Positions 1 to 9,239 are shown, counted from the stretch's first letter. The stretch: DNA of 40,697 nucleotides from an uncultured Clostridium sp. (GCA_900547035.1 URFM01000034.1:1-40697); one strand, 5' to 3'. Program-made: numbers and translations. Notes: generated by a model from the letters alone, not told the origin.

Positions 1-135
1 AATTTACATACGGCGGATTAACCGTATAACTCGAGCCGCATATCGGTAATATCATAAATGATTGTGCTTAGACGTTAAAAATCAGTATTAACCGACAGTT
101 CCACTCATCAGTGCCTTCAGCCAATTTTCCACTGC
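1..135. other. Left flank, no gene seen
   Basis: No open reading frame, hairpin or recognisable site stands out between the window edge and the stop codon of the ACT protein. It may hold the 3' untranslated end of the ior operon, but no clear T-tract terminator is visible. Confidence 0.5.
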
Positions 136-558
136 CTACCTGCACATCTCCTCATTGCTATACAGCTCCATACCGCCCTCCAGGATCGCCTTCCCGGCGG
201 AATCCCCGTCGGAAGCCTTGACGATCATGGCCCGGCGGTCCGCGGAAGCCAGGGCATACATATACTCGATGTTCAGCCCCTGGCTGCAGAGAATGTGGGT
301 CATCTTGTGCAGAGCTCCCACCTTATCCTCCAGCTTCACCGCCAAAACGTCCGTGAGCATGGCTGAAAATCCTTTTTCCCTCAGGGCGTCCTTTGCCCGG
401 TCCGGATCGGAAACCACCATCCGGAGCATGCCGTACTCCGTCGTATCCGCCATGCTTAAGGAGAGAATATTGATGTTCTCCTGCCGCAGCACATCGGTCA
501 CCTGCTCTAAGCGTCCTTCCCTGTTTTCAATAAAAACCGATAATTGCTTTACAAACAT
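136..558 (-). CDS. Tandem ACT-domain protein
   Basis: A 140-aa cytoplasmic protein made of two ACT-like modules, about residues 1-68 and 69-140. The first opens with KQLSVFIENREGRLEQVTDV and the second with AVKLEDKVGALHKMTHIL. ACT pairs usually bind amino acids and act as allosteric sensors; no catalytic domain is attached. The start is ATG behind a GGGGGAA-type ribosome site. It is the last gene of the ligase-iorA-iorB-ligase operon, 15 bases after the preceding ligase. ACT proteins of this size often accompany iorAB/paaK clusters, so a role in sensing aromatic amino acids is a reasonable inference, but the ligand cannot be read from the sequence. Confidence 0.85.
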   Translation of the reverse strand: MFVKQLSVFIENREGRLEQVTDVLRQENINILSLSMADTTEYGMLRMVVSDPDRAKDALREKGFSAMLTDVLAVKLEDKVGALHKMTHILCSQGLNIEYMYALASADRRAMIVKASDGDSAGKAILEGGMELYSNEEMCR

Positions 559-573
559 TGTTCAATTCCCCCT

Positions 574-1872
574 TTACGATAATTTTCTCTTATCAATCAC
601 ATGCTGAGTCTTTCCCATGCTGCGCTCGATTCCCTTGGGCTCCACCAGCTTCACCTTCACGGACAGTCCAATAGCCTGCTGAATCACATGGGCAATCTTG
701 GCCGTCAGATTCTCCAGCTCCCGGATCTCATCGGAGAAGAACCGCTCCTCCACCTCTACCTGAACCTCCAGGGTGTCCATGTTGTTGACCCGGTCCACGA
801 TCAGAAGGTAATGAGGCGTTGTCTCGCCCATCTCCAGAAGGGCCGCCTCGATCTGGGAGGGGAATACATTGACGCCGCGGATGATCAGCATGTCGTCGGT
901 ACGTCCGGTGAATCTGGCGATACGGGCTGTGGTACGGCCGCAGGCGCAGGGGCTGTGATCGATGCTGGTCAGATCCTTGGTGCGGTAGCGGATTAAGGGC
1001 AGGCCCTCCTTAGTCAGAGTAGATATAACCAGCTCTCCGGTCATTCCGTCGCGCAAGGGCTTTAAGGTCTTCTGGTCCACAATCTCAGGAAGGAAATGGT
1101 CCTCATGAATATGGAGGCCGCAGTGATAACTGCAGTCCGTGGCCACGCCAGGTCCCATGATCTCGCTGAGGCCGTAGATATCGTGGGCCTGGATTCCAAG
1201 ATACTGCTCAATCTGGCTTCTCATCCCCTCCGTCCAGGGCTCCGCCCCATTTAAAGAAGCCTTCAGGCGAATCTTGTCCCGCACTCCCATCTCCCGGATG
1301 GTCTCCCCAATATGCAGAAGGTAGGACGGGGTACACATGATGCCTGTAACCCCAAAGTCAATCATCATGGTAATCAGCTTCTTGGTATTTCCGGTGGACA
1401 TGGGAACTACGGTAGCCCCCAGTTTCTCCGCCCCGTAGTGGGCTCCAAGACCTCCCGTAAACAGGCCGTAGCCGTAGGCCACCTGGATGATGTCCTCCTT
1501 TCCAAGACCCGCCATGGTGATGCACCTGGCCACACACTCGCTCCAGATATCGATATCCCGGCGTGTGTAGCCTACCACCGTGGCCTTTCCTGTCGTTCCG
1601 CTGGAAGCATGGATTCGGGTAATCTGGGAATTGGGAACCGCGAACATGCCGAAGGGATAGGTCTCCCGCAAATCGTCCTTGGTGGTAAACGGAAGCTTAT
1701 CCAAATCCTCAATTCCCTTGATATCTCCCGGTTCCAGACCTAAGGCCTGCATCTTTTTCCGATAATATTCCACATTGTGGTAAACCCGGTCCACCAGCTT
1801 GACCAGACGGGCGCTCTGGAGGTTTTCCATCTCATCCCGGCTCATACATTCTTTTGTTTCATTCCAAATCAT
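574..1872 (-). CDS. paaK: Phenylacetate-CoA ligase, copy 1
   Basis: Adenylate-forming CoA ligase of the PaaK family, 432 aa, close to the usual length of about 430. It activates phenylacetate or related arylacetates with ATP and CoA through an acyl-adenylate. Visible motifs are the P-loop-like [16 protein letters not shown] (about residue 90) and the C-terminal hinge [20 protein letters not shown]. Reading is open from a GTG at 1884, but the ATG at 1872 follows an AGGGGG ribosome site at proper spacing and aligns with the start of the second ligase (MIW...MSR), so it is preferred. It lies 93 bases after iorB and before the ACT gene. In this setting it may run on aryl-acetyl-CoA made by IorAB, possibly in the energy-conserving direction; direction and exact substrate are inference. 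Confidence 0.93.
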   Translation of the reverse strand: MIWNETKECMSRDEMENLQSARLVKLVDRVYHNVEYYRKKMQALGLEPGDIKGIEDLDKLPFTTKDDLRETYPFGMFAVPNSQITRIHASSGTTGKATVVGYTRRDIDIWSECVARCITMAGLGKEDIIQVAYGYGLFTGGLGAHYGAEKLGATVVPMSTGNTKKLITMMIDFGVTGIMCTPSYLLHIGETIREMGVRDKIRLKASLNGAEPWTEGMRSQIEQYLGIQAHDIYGLSEIMGPGVATDCSYHCGLHIHEDHFLPEIVDQKTLKPLRDGMTGELVISTLTKEGLPLIRYRTKDLTSIDHSPCACGRTTARIARFTGRTDDMLIIRGVNVFPSQIEAALLEMGETTPHYLLIVDRVNNMDTLEVQVEVEERFFSDEIRELENLTAKIAHVIQQAIGLSVKVKLVEPKGIERSMGKTQHVIDKRKLS

Positions 1873-1904
1873 GGCATTTGCCACCCCCTGTTATTTTTTC
1901 TGCT

Positions 1905-1968
1905 CATGTTGTAACTGTTCAGAACAGCTCATCGTTTTCCCGCCGTCCTGAACTGTTACGTTCTGTTA
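1905..1968. repeat. Paired short dyads between iorB and paaK
   Basis: The gap between iorB and the first ligase holds CTGTTCAGAACAG, a dyad with 6-base arms, and about 30 bases away the related GAACTGTTACGTTC. A near copy of the second element (AACTGTTACATTCTATT) sits just before the rpiB stop near 34564. These could be RNA processing hairpins, operators or small dispersed repeats. Confidence 0.35.
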
Positions 1969-2541
1969 TACGGAAAGGCTGTATCCCGCCTCAAAAGCCT
2001 GAAGATTGATTTCCACCGTTTTCGGCGGAACGGTAGACTCGATGACCTGAATCCACTGCTCCTTTGAAAAAGTCATATGACGGGCGGCGGCGCCCAGCAC
2101 AACTACGTTAAATACCTTGGAGGTCCCCAGCTTCTTGGCCTCTGCCATGGCCTCCACCACAATGGTCTTTCTCTCCTTCTGCAGCTTCTCAATGATGCCC
2201 TCTGGATAGGAAGCGGCCCCGGTCACCACCGTAATGGGGTCGATGCGCCAGTCGTTGACCACCACTACCCCGTCCTCTTTCAGAAAATGCAGATAGCGCA
2301 GCGCTTCCAGCCGCTCAAAGGCAATCAGTACATCCGCCTGGCCTTCCTCCACAATAGGCTCGGCCACCTGCTCCCCGTAGCGTACAAAGGTCACCACGCT
2401 TCCCCCTCTCTGGGCCATGCCGTGTACCTCCGACAGCTTTACGTCATATCCCGCCTGGGTAGCCAGCTTTCCCAGAATCCGGCTGGTCAGTAAGGTTCCC
2501 TGTCCGCCTACGCCCACAATCATGATATTCTTGGATTCCAT
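1966..2541 (-). CDS. iorB: Indolepyruvate:ferredoxin oxidoreductase, beta subunit
   Basis: Small (gamma-type) subunit of the 2-oxoacid:ferredoxin oxidoreductase family, 191 aa from the preferred start. It begins with the typical IMIVGVGGQGTLLTSRILG and continues with EVHGMAQRGGSVVTFVRYG, both hallmarks of IorB. With IorA it decarboxylates arylpyruvates to aryl-acetyl-CoA and reduces ferredoxin in the cytoplasm. A GTG at 2550 would overlap the iorA stop, but the ATG at 2541 has an AGGTGA site and begins one base after the iorA stop codon (TAAG-ATG), implying translational coupling. The subunit order iorA then iorB is the usual one. Confidence 0.93.
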   Translation of the reverse strand: MESKNIMIVGVGGQGTLLTSRILGKLATQAGYDVKLSEVHGMAQRGGSVVTFVRYGEQVAEPIVEEGQADVLIAFERLEALRYLHFLKEDGVVVVNDWRIDPITVVTGAASYPEGIIEKLQKERKTIVVEAMAEAKKLGTSKVFNVVVLGAAARHMTFSKEQWIQVIESTVPPKTVEINLQAFEAGYSLSV

Positions 2542-2542
2542 C

Positions 2543-4288
2543 TTATTCACCTGCCTTTACCAGTTTAATCGCGTCAAATTTGCACAGCTGCATGCACAGG
2601 CCGCAGCCGTTGCACATGGTCTCGTCAATGGCGATGGTTCCGTCTTCCCTGCGGGTTAAGGCCGGGCAGCCGGGTCTTAAGCATGCGCCGCACTTTTTGC
2701 ATTTTTCCGTATCCGGCCTGCACTTATTGGGGAACTTCAGCCCTTTCAGAAGAGCGCAGGGCGCCTGAGCGATAATGACAGACAATGCGTCCGCCTTCAC
2801 CTCTTCCCGGATTACCTTCTCCAGCTCCTTCTGGTCAAAGGCGTTGACTTCGCATACCCTTTCAATACCCAATGAGCGGCACAGCCCGGCAATGTTGATG
2901 GCCGGGACGATTTCCCCTTTCAGGGTCTTTCCCGTAGCCGCGTGGTCCTGGTGTCCGGTCATTCCGGTGGTGGAATTATCCAGGATGATGACCGTGGCCT
3001 TAGACTGATTATAGACCATGTTCATCAGGGAGTTAATTCCCGTATGCATAAAGGTGGAATCTCCGATGACCGCCACCCAGTCCTTCACGTAATCGGTGCC
3101 TTTGGCTTTCTCCATACCGTGGAGGGTACTGATGCTGGCCCCCATACAGATGGTGGTATCAATCACGCTCAACGGCGCTACGGCTCCCAGAGTATAGCAG
3201 CCGATGTCTCCGGCTGCCCGGATTTTCAGCCGGTTCAGTACGGCGAATACGCTTCTGTGGGGACATCCGGGACAGAGGATCGGCGGTCTTGCCGGTACCT
3301 CCTCCGTCTTAAAGGAAAGCTCCTGGCCCAGAACCCGCTCTCTCAGCAGATTGGCGCTGTACTCGCCCTGAATGGTGAAAATCTCTTTTCCCACAGCCTT
3401 TGCGATTCCCCAAGCTTTCACCTGCTCCTCAATCACCGGCTCCAGTTCCTCAAATATGTACAGGCGGTCCACCTTGGCCGCAAACTCCTCAATCAGCTTT
3501 CTGGGAAGAGGATTAACCAGACCCAGCTTTAAGATGGAAGCCTCCGGCATAGCCTCCCGGATGTACTGGTAGGCGATGCCGCAGGTGATGAATCCCACGG
3601 ACAAATCCCGGTATTCCGCCCGGTTGATGGCCATGGTGTTGGCGTCCTCTGCCATCTTCTTCATCCTGGCCTCCACCGCCAGATGGCGCTTGATGGCGTT
3701 GCCAGGCATCATGACAAATTTGCCGATATTCCGCTCATAGGGGATATCCTCCGGCACCTTCCGCTCTCCCAGCTCCACAAGCCCCTGGGAGTGAGACAGG
3801 CGGGTGGTGGACCGCAGAATTACCGGCGTATCGTAAGTTTCGCTGAGCTCATAAGCGTATTTCATAAACTCCTTGGCCTCGCTGCTGTCCGACGGCTCTA
3901 CCACCGGGACCATGGCCGCCCGGGCCACCATCCGGGTATCTTGCTCGTTCTGGGAGCTGTACATGCCGGGGTCGTCCGCCACCACCAGCACCATACCGCC
4001 CTTCACTCCCGTATAAGCCGCCGTGTAGAGGGGATCCGCCGCCACGTTCAGTCCCACATGCTTCATGGCGCACATGGAGCGTACTCCGGCAATGGACGCG
4101 CCCAGGGCTACCTCCGTGGCCACCTTCTCATTGGGGGACCACTCCGCGTAAACCTCCTCATACTTTGCCAGGGCCTCGCTGACCTCCGTGCTGGGAGTTC
4201 CCGGATAGGCGGCGGAAACCTTTACCCCCGCCTCGTAGGCTCCCCTGGCGATTGCCTCATTTCCCAATAAAATCTTTTTCTCAGACAC
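2543..4288 (-). CDS. iorA: Indolepyruvate:ferredoxin oxidoreductase, alpha subunit
   Basis: Thiamine-diphosphate enzyme subunit, 581 aa. The N-terminal half is the pyrimidine-binding part (GNEAIARGAYEAGV...AYPGTPSTE). The C-terminal half carries the diphosphate-binding segment GDSTFMHTGINSLMNMVYNQ. A ferredoxin domain at the end has two cysteine clusters, CKKCGACLRPGCP and CNGCGLCMQLC, for two 4Fe-4S centres. It oxidises indolepyruvate, phenylpyruvate or hydroxyphenylpyruvate, the transamination products of Trp, Phe and Tyr. The start is a GTG overlapping the upstream ligase gene by 8 bases, behind an AAGGA site, so both are in one operon. The choice among aromatic substrates cannot be made from sequence. 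Confidence 0.95.
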   Translation of the reverse strand: MSEKKILLGNEAIARGAYEAGVKVSAAYPGTPSTEVSEALAKYEEVYAEWSPNEKVATEVALGASIAGVRSMCAMKHVGLNVAADPLYTAAYTGVKGGMVLVVADDPGMYSSQNEQDTRMVARAAMVPVVEPSDSSEAKEFMKYAYELSETYDTPVILRSTTRLSHSQGLVELGERKVPEDIPYERNIGKFVMMPGNAIKRHLAVEARMKKMAEDANTMAINRAEYRDLSVGFITCGIAYQYIREAMPEASILKLGLVNPLPRKLIEEFAAKVDRLYIFEELEPVIEEQVKAWGIAKAVGKEIFTIQGEYSANLLRERVLGQELSFKTEEVPARPPILCPGCPHRSVFAVLNRLKIRAAGDIGCYTLGAVAPLSVIDTTICMGASISTLHGMEKAKGTDYVKDWVAVIGDSTFMHTGINSLMNMVYNQSKATVIILDNSTTGMTGHQDHAATGKTLKGEIVPAINIAGLCRSLGIERVCEVNAFDQKELEKVIREEVKADALSVIIAQAPCALLKGLKFPNKCRPDTEKCKKCGACLRPGCPALTRREDGTIAIDETMCNGCGLCMQLCKFDAIKLVKAGE

Positions 4289-5600
4289 CTTCTTTTCCTT
4301 CCTTTCGCAAATCTGTCACTCTCTTGGCCTTTCCCTCGAACCGTTTTAACGTATTGGGAGATACCAGCTGTACCCGGCAGTCCAGGCCCAGCATCATCCT
4401 CAGCCGTTCCTTCAATCTCCGCTCCAGGGCCTCCAGGGCTCCGTAGGAGTCCATCATGCTCTCCGCTTCCACCTCTACCCGGATGGTCAGTAAATCCGAA
4501 TGATGCTGCCGTTCCACCAGAATCTCGTAATTGGGACCAATGCCCTCGGTGTTGATGAGCACCTCCTCGATTTGGCTGGGGAATACGTTGACGCCCCGAA
4601 TCTTTAGCATGTCGTCGGTACGGCCGGACAAATTCTCCATCCTGGCGGTGGTGCGGCCGCAGGGGCAGGGCTCGTACATCAGCCGGGTAATATCCCTGGT
4701 GCGGTAGCGAATCAGGGGCAGGGCCTCCTTGCTTAAGCAGGTCACCACCAGCTCCCCCTTCTCTCCCTCCGGCAGGACCTGTCCCGTCTTGGGGTCAATG
4801 ACCTCGGCGATAAAATGGTCCTCGTTGATGTGCATGCCGTTCAGCTCCTGACATTCCCCGGATACGCCGGGTCCCATCAGCTCGCTCATGCCGTAGTTCT
4901 GGGTAATCTTCGCATCCTCCCCCCAGACCTTGTGCAGCTCCTTTCTCATGGCCTCGGTCATCAGTTCGCTGCCCAGCACCAGGGTTTTAACCTTCAAATC
5001 CTTCTTTGGGTCGATTCCGATTTCCTTTGCCACCTCCGCGATGCGCATGGCGTAGGAGGGCGTAGCCACCAGCAGGGTAGCGCCGAAGTCCTTCATATAC
5101 ATCAGCTGCTTCTGTGTATTTCCGGTGGAGGAGGGAATGATGGCCGCCCCCAGCTTTTCCAGGCCGCAGTGGAGTCCCAGGGCCCCGGTAAACATCCCAT
5201 AGCCAAAGCAGATTTGAGCAATGTCGTCCTCTGTCCCGCCGGCAGCCGCCGCCAGCCTGGCTACGCATTCCTTCCAGACCTCCAGGTCCTGCTCCGTATA
5301 ACCCACAACCGTAGGCTTTCCCGTGGTTCCGCTGGAAGCGTGAATCCTCCGCAGCTTCTTTAAGGGAACGGCAAACAGGCCGTAAGGGTAATTATCCCTC
5401 ATATCCTGCTTGGTGGTAAAGGGAAGCTTCTCCAGATCCTTCAGGGTCCGGATATCCTCCGGCTTTATTCCCGCCTCCTCCATCTTCCTGCGGTAAGGCT
5501 CTACCTTTTCGTAGACCCGGCGGACCGTCTCCTTCAGCCGCTTCAGCTGTATGGCTTCAATCTCCGCCCGGGACATGGTTTCCTCTTTTGCCCATATCAT
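4281..5600 (-). CDS. paaK: Phenylacetate-CoA ligase, copy 2
   Basis: Second PaaK-family ligase, 439 aa, with [20 protein letters not shown] near residue 91 and [20 protein letters not shown] in the C-terminal part. It is clearly homologous to the copy at 574-1872 along its length but diverged, so the pair is not a recent duplication. An AAGGAGGG site lies 7 bases before the ATG. It is the first gene of the ior operon and its stop overlaps the iorA start by 8 bases. No separate promoter is obvious in the 49 bases separating it from the upstream cell-wall-repeat gene, so read-through or a promoter inside that gene is possible. Two ligases beside one oxidoreductase suggest different aryl substrates or opposite directions. 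Confidence 0.93.
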   Translation of the reverse strand: MIWAKEETMSRAEIEAIQLKRLKETVRRVYEKVEPYRRKMEEAGIKPEDIRTLKDLEKLPFTTKQDMRDNYPYGLFAVPLKKLRRIHASSGTTGKPTVVGYTEQDLEVWKECVARLAAAAGGTEDDIAQICFGYGMFTGALGLHCGLEKLGAAIIPSSTGNTQKQLMYMKDFGATLLVATPSYAMRIAEVAKEIGIDPKKDLKVKTLVLGSELMTEAMRKELHKVWGEDAKITQNYGMSELMGPGVSGECQELNGMHINEDHFIAEVIDPKTGQVLPEGEKGELVVTCLSKEALPLIRYRTRDITRLMYEPCPCGRTTARMENLSGRTDDMLKIRGVNVFPSQIEEVLINTEGIGPNYEILVERQHHSDLLTIRVEVEAESMMDSYGALEALERRLKERLRMMLGLDCRVQLVSPNTLKRFEGKAKRVTDLRKEGKEGV

Positions 5601-5649
5601 GGCTTTTCCCTCCTTTTCGGTTTATTTTTCTTTTGCCTGTTTCAGCCTG

Positions 5650-7449
5650 TTATTGCTGCCATGCTCCATCCGGACCTACGGTATATCCGTCCGGCGTTGT
5701 AGTATTAACATACATCGCCCCATCGGAGCCGAAATAGTAACTGCTGCCCTGAATTTCCTTCCAGGTATTTTTTGCCATTGCGCCTTCCTCGTAAAAGTAC
5801 CAGGTTTCTCCCTGCTGAACCCAGCCCTGATTGTAATCGGAAGGATCAAAGATCGCCTCAGGCTGGGTCTCCCCGCTTTCCTGAGTTTCCAAATCGCCTA
5901 TGTAGATCCGGTAAATGGGCTCCTTACGGCCGGACTCCAAATCCGCATAATTGTCGAACCGGTAATAAAGAACACTGTCCACAATATTGAACCAGGTCGC
6001 CTGTTCCGAAATCACCTGGAGATCCGAGCCGTCCAGGGCGCAGGAATAAAGATGACCTGTAATCTGACTGTCCTCGCTGTCGGACCGACCGATAAAGTAG
6101 AGACGATCCCGGTAAACATTTGCCTGAATCAGTTTCATCCAGCTTTCATCTGAGGAAGCAGAAAAAATTTCTTTTATATCCGTTCCGTCCAATTTCATAG
6201 ACTTAATCTTCATAGTGCTCTCCCCTTCAGCGGGACCAGCACTATAGTAGATCCGTCCGCTATAAATCCAGTAGTCCCCGCACTTAAATCCACCTACGGC
6301 CAGCGCATTGGCCCCGCTTTCCGGATTCAGACAATTCAGTCCGTTCGCCTTCCAGTAATAGACATTTCCCTCCACCAGATTCAGATTGGGAACCCCGTCG
6401 CACTCTGCTGCCGGAATCATGTAGAGCTCCTCGAATCCGCTTCCATCGATTCCCACTCTGGCAATCCGGTATCCCAGCTGGTCCCCGGTATAATAGGAAA
6501 AATAACATTTGCCGTCCGCGATTCCATCAAAGCTGAGCCAGCCGTCTGTTCCTGTATAAGAAATATCCGTCAGCTTTGTCAGCCCTGTTCCATCCGCTTT
6601 TACCCGGTACAGATTCATATCCGGCTCCAAGCCGCTTACATCTCCCTTTCCGGTCTTGCAGTAATAAAAGCAGCCATCCAGGAAATGCATATCCTTCATA
6701 TAAATCCCGTCCAGGGCAGATACCTTCTCAATCGCGCCTCCCTGTCCAAGCGGATCTGCCAGGGAATAAATGGCTTCATTATCCAACGGATTGCGCCAAT
6801 ATAAGTTGTCCCCATCGGAGACCATTCTGGCATAGCACAAGGTATTTCCAAAAAGATTCCCATCATCGGATGCGGAATTTGGAGGGATTTCATTTTCCAG
6901 CTTTGCCCAGGATTCGGGAATCTCCTTCTCTTCTTCCTCCTGAGAAGCTTCCGTTTCCTCCGCCGTCTCTCCCTCTTCCGCCTGGGAAGACTCCTCCAAT
7001 GCCTCTTCGCTCTCCGGCTCTTCCGGAATACTTTCGGACTGGGCGGTATTGTTGGAACGCAGGAAGAACATCATCCCCACTGCTCCTGAGGCAGCCAAAA
7101 CAGCAATAAGGACAGCCACCACAGCAATCGCTCCCCATTTTTTCCCCTCCTTCTTTTTCTTCGCCAAAAGAGGGGCTTCTGTCAAAGGCGGCAGGGACTT
7201 ATCCTTGTATTGAATTTTAACCTCATTTACCCATTGGTCTTCCTGAGACTCCGGGACTTTTCGGGGTTCCTGAGGTTTCCGGGGCTCCTGAGGCTTCCGA
7301 AATTCCTGAGATTGCCGGGACTCCCTGGGTTCCTTTTTTTCTTGCTTCTGCTGCTTCTCCGGAGCAGGCGCCTGCTTCAAAGGAGTGCCGCAGCCGCTGC
7401 AAAATCTTGCTCCTTCACGATTTTCTTTCCCACATTTTGGACAATACAT
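5650..7449 (-). CDS. Zinc-ribbon membrane protein with beta-propeller-like domain and cell-wall repeats
   Basis: A 599-aa protein of mixed architecture. Residues 1-25 form a zinc ribbon (CPKCGKENREGARFCSGCG). Next come a charged Pro/Gln/Arg-rich stretch, one transmembrane helix near residues 107-130 (AIAVVAVLIAVLAASGAVGM), a very acidic Glu-rich linker, and a long extracytoplasmic region of repeating YWR/LYRVKADGTGLTKLT-like units that resembles DUF5050 / TolB-type propellers. The last 55 residues are choline-binding-type repeats (GWVQQGETWYFYEEGAMAKN). An in-frame ATG lies at 7464, but the ATG at 7449 has an AGGAG site 7 bases upstream. It lies downstream of metK and a terminator. Likely surface-exposed and wall-associated; its function is unknown. 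Confidence 0.85.
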   Translation of the reverse strand: MYCPKCGKENREGARFCSGCGTPLKQAPAPEKQQKQEKKEPRESRQSQEFRKPQEPRKPQEPRKVPESQEDQWVNEVKIQYKDKSLPPLTEAPLLAKKKKEGKKWGAIAVVAVLIAVLAASGAVGMMFFLRSNNTAQSESIPEEPESEEALEESSQAEEGETAEETEASQEEEEKEIPESWAKLENEIPPNSASDDGNLFGNTLCYARMVSDGDNLYWRNPLDNEAIYSLADPLGQGGAIEKVSALDGIYMKDMHFLDGCFYYCKTGKGDVSGLEPDMNLYRVKADGTGLTKLTDISYTGTDGWLSFDGIADGKCYFSYYTGDQLGYRIARVGIDGSGFEELYMIPAAECDGVPNLNLVEGNVYYWKANGLNCLNPESGANALAVGGFKCGDYWIYSGRIYYSAGPAEGESTMKIKSMKLDGTDIKEIFSASSDESWMKLIQANVYRDRLYFIGRSDSEDSQITGHLYSCALDGSDLQVISEQATWFNIVDSVLYYRFDNYADLESGRKEPIYRIYIGDLETQESGETQPEAIFDPSDYNQGWVQQGETWYFYEEGAMAKNTWKEIQGSSYYFGSDGAMYVNTTTPDGYTVGPDGAWQQ

Positions 7450-7548
7450 CTCTTTTCTCCTCATATATTAGTGTTTTTCTGACAATGGTTTGAATTGTGT
7501 CTTTTTCTGCTAATATTTTGCCTTAGAAACCCGTCACTCAATGTTCAT

Positions 7549-7577
7549 ATTGTACCATAAATTCTGGAAATTTGGCA
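7549..7577 (-). promoter_or_regulatory. Possible promoter of the zinc-ribbon gene
   Basis: TGCCAA, 17 bases, TACAAT on the minus strand, about 100 bases before the gene. The -35 box is weak, so this is tentative. Confidence 0.35.
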
Positions 7578-7664
7578 GATAGATCTACAGATTTTTTCCT
7601 TTTCCTTTGAATTTTTCCTGATTTTTAGGCAGTATGTTAAAATTGCACAGATTATTGCGGGAAA

Positions 7665-7713
7665 CAAAAAACTCCCTCCGGGACACTGGTTTTCAGTGCC
7701 CCAAAAGGAGTGT
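7665..7713 (-). terminator. Terminator after metK
   Basis: On the minus strand a hairpin built from GGGGCACTG and CAGTGTCCC, extended by ACTCC/GGAGT, runs into TTTTTT just downstream of the metK stop. Confidence 0.75.
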
Positions 7714-7739
7714 TCAAAAAATCTTTTTCTTTATTTCGG

Positions 7740-8930
7740 CTATTTCAAATATCCCTTCAGCATCTCTGCCTTATCCAGTCTCTCCCAGGGCAGGTCCAAA
7801 TCGTTGCGGCCGAAATGTCCGTAAGCGGCAGTCTGCTTGTAGATCGGCCGGCGCAGATCCAGCATCTTGATGATGCCGGCGGGGCGCAGGTCGAAATGTT
7901 CGCGGATTATCTTTACCAGCTCCTCATCGGACAGCTTTCCGGTGCCGAAGGTATCCACCATAATGGATGTAGGATGGGCCACGCCGATCGCGTAGGACAG
8001 CTGAATTTCGCACTTGTCCGCCAGGCCTGCGGCTACGATATTTTTCGCCACATAGCGGGCCGCATAGGCTGCGGAGCGGTCTACCTTGGTGCAGTCCTTT
8101 CCGGAGAAAGCGCCGCCGCCGTGACGGGCGTATCCGCCATAGGAATCCACGATAATCTTGCGGCCGGTCAGTCCGCTGTCCCCGTGAGGTCCTCCGATTA
8201 CAAAGCGGCCGGTGGGATTGATGAAGAACTTGGTGTTCTCATCCACCATATGGGCAGGAAGAATCTCGTCAAATACGTATTTCTTAATATCCTGATGAAT
8301 CTGCTCCTGGGTTACGCTCTCGTCGTGCTGAGTGGACAGTACCACCGCATCCAGGCGTACCGGACGTCCCGCTTCATCGTATTCCACCGTCACCTGAGTC
8401 TTGCCGTCAGGACGCAGATAGGAAAGGGTTCCGTCCTTACGGACCTGGGTTAACCGTCTTGCCAGCTTATGAGCCAATGAAATCGCGTAAGGCATATACT
8501 CCTCTGTTTCATTGGTAGCGTATCCGAACATCATACCCTGATCTCCGGCTCCGATGGCATCCAACTCCTGGTCGGTCATCTTGTTTTCCTTGGCTTCCAG
8601 GGCCTTGTCTACGCCCAGGGCAATGTCAGCGGACTGCTCGTCGATGGCGGTAATCACGCCGCAGGTATCACAGTCAAACCCATATTTGGCCCGGTCATAG
8701 CCAATCTCGCGGATGGTTTCCCGGACAATCTTCTGGATGTCCACATAAGCCTTGGTAGTAATCTCTCCCATCACCATCACCAGGCCAGTCGTCACTGCGG
8801 TTTCACAGGCAACCCGGCTCATGGGATCCTGCTCCATCAGCGCGTCCAGAATGGCGTCGGAAATAGCGTCGCACATTTTATCCGGATGTCCCTCTGTAAC
8901 GGACTCGGATGTAAATAATCTTCTCTCCAT
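7740..8930 (-). CDS. metK: S-adenosylmethionine synthetase
   Basis: Makes S-adenosylmethionine from methionine and ATP in the cytoplasm. It has 396 aa, the normal length. Signatures are [20 protein letters not shown] at the N-terminus, [12 protein letters not shown] in the middle and the Gly-rich [19 protein letters not shown]. Reading is open upstream to 8969, but that region is the riboswitch terminator; the ATG at 8930 follows AGGAGAG and begins [11 protein letters not shown] as in other MetK proteins. The gene has its own promoter, a SAM-I aptamer and a terminator in its leader, so it should be shut off when S-adenosylmethionine is plentiful. Confidence 0.98.
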   Translation of the reverse strand: MERRLFTSESVTEGHPDKMCDAISDAILDALMEQDPMSRVACETAVTTGLVMVMGEITTKAYVDIQKIVRETIREIGYDRAKYGFDCDTCGVITAIDEQSADIALGVDKALEAKENKMTDQELDAIGAGDQGMMFGYATNETEEYMPYAISLAHKLARRLTQVRKDGTLSYLRPDGKTQVTVEYDEAGRPVRLDAVVLSTQHDESVTQEQIHQDIKKYVFDEILPAHMVDENTKFFINPTGRFVIGGPHGDSGLTGRKIIVDSYGGYARHGGGAFSGKDCTKVDRSAAYAARYVAKNIVAAGLADKCEIQLSYAIGVAHPTSIMVDTFGTGKLSDEELVKIIREHFDLRPAGIIKMLDLRRPIYKQTAAYGHFGRNDLDLPWERLDKAEMLKGYLK

Positions 8931-8950
8931 CTTCTCTCCTCTTCTTTCAA

Positions 8951-8982
8951 AACAAAAACAAGTCCGCAAAGAAGCGGACTTG
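8951..8982 (-). terminator. Riboswitch expression-platform terminator
   Basis: A perfect 9-base stem, CAAGTCCGC/GCGGACTTG, with a 6-base loop and a U-rich tail (TTTTTGTT on the minus strand) lies between the SAM aptamer and the metK ribosome site. It fits the off-state hairpin of a transcriptional SAM-I switch. Confidence 0.9.
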
Positions 8983-9007
8983 AATTCATCATATCATGAT
9001 CTCCAAA

Positions 9008-9150
9008 TCCTCTTATTGCTCGATCAAGCACTGCTCATGCTTCCTCGCTCAGGCTGGCACCTTCCGGCCCTTTCGCGCAGAATATACGCTCAACCGGGGT
9101 TGCCGTGACTTCTCAGGTCCTTTGTACCTCCATCACTCTGAATAAGGGAT
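9008..9150 (-). ncRNA. SAM-I (S-box) riboswitch aptamer
   Basis: Read on the minus strand, the leader starts with a P1 strand UCCCUUAUU and closes with AAUAAGAGGA. Between them are the S-box features: CAGAG followed by a GUGA/UCAC stem holding GGAGG...ACCUGAGAAG, then CGGCAACC, and a later GGUGCCAGCC element. S-box RNAs bind S-adenosylmethionine and control methionine and SAM genes in Firmicutes; metK is a classic target. The downstream terminator hairpin supports control by premature termination. Confidence 0.93.
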
Positions 9151-9186
9151 ATCGCGGACTATTCAGTTTATTATGTTACCAGCAAT

Positions 9187-9215
9187 ATATTAATCGATTT
9201 ATATAGGGCTGTCAA
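9187..9215 (-). promoter_or_regulatory. metK promoter
   Basis: TTGACA, 17 bases, TAATAT on the minus strand, ending about 37 bases before the aptamer. A good sigma-A match. Confidence 0.8.
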
Positions 9216-9239
9216 GAGAAATCTTTCTCATCACCATTT

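Noticed and set aside
8837..9031. Small minus-strand frame in the metK leader
   Set aside because: It overlaps the riboswitch aptamer and terminator and has no coding character.
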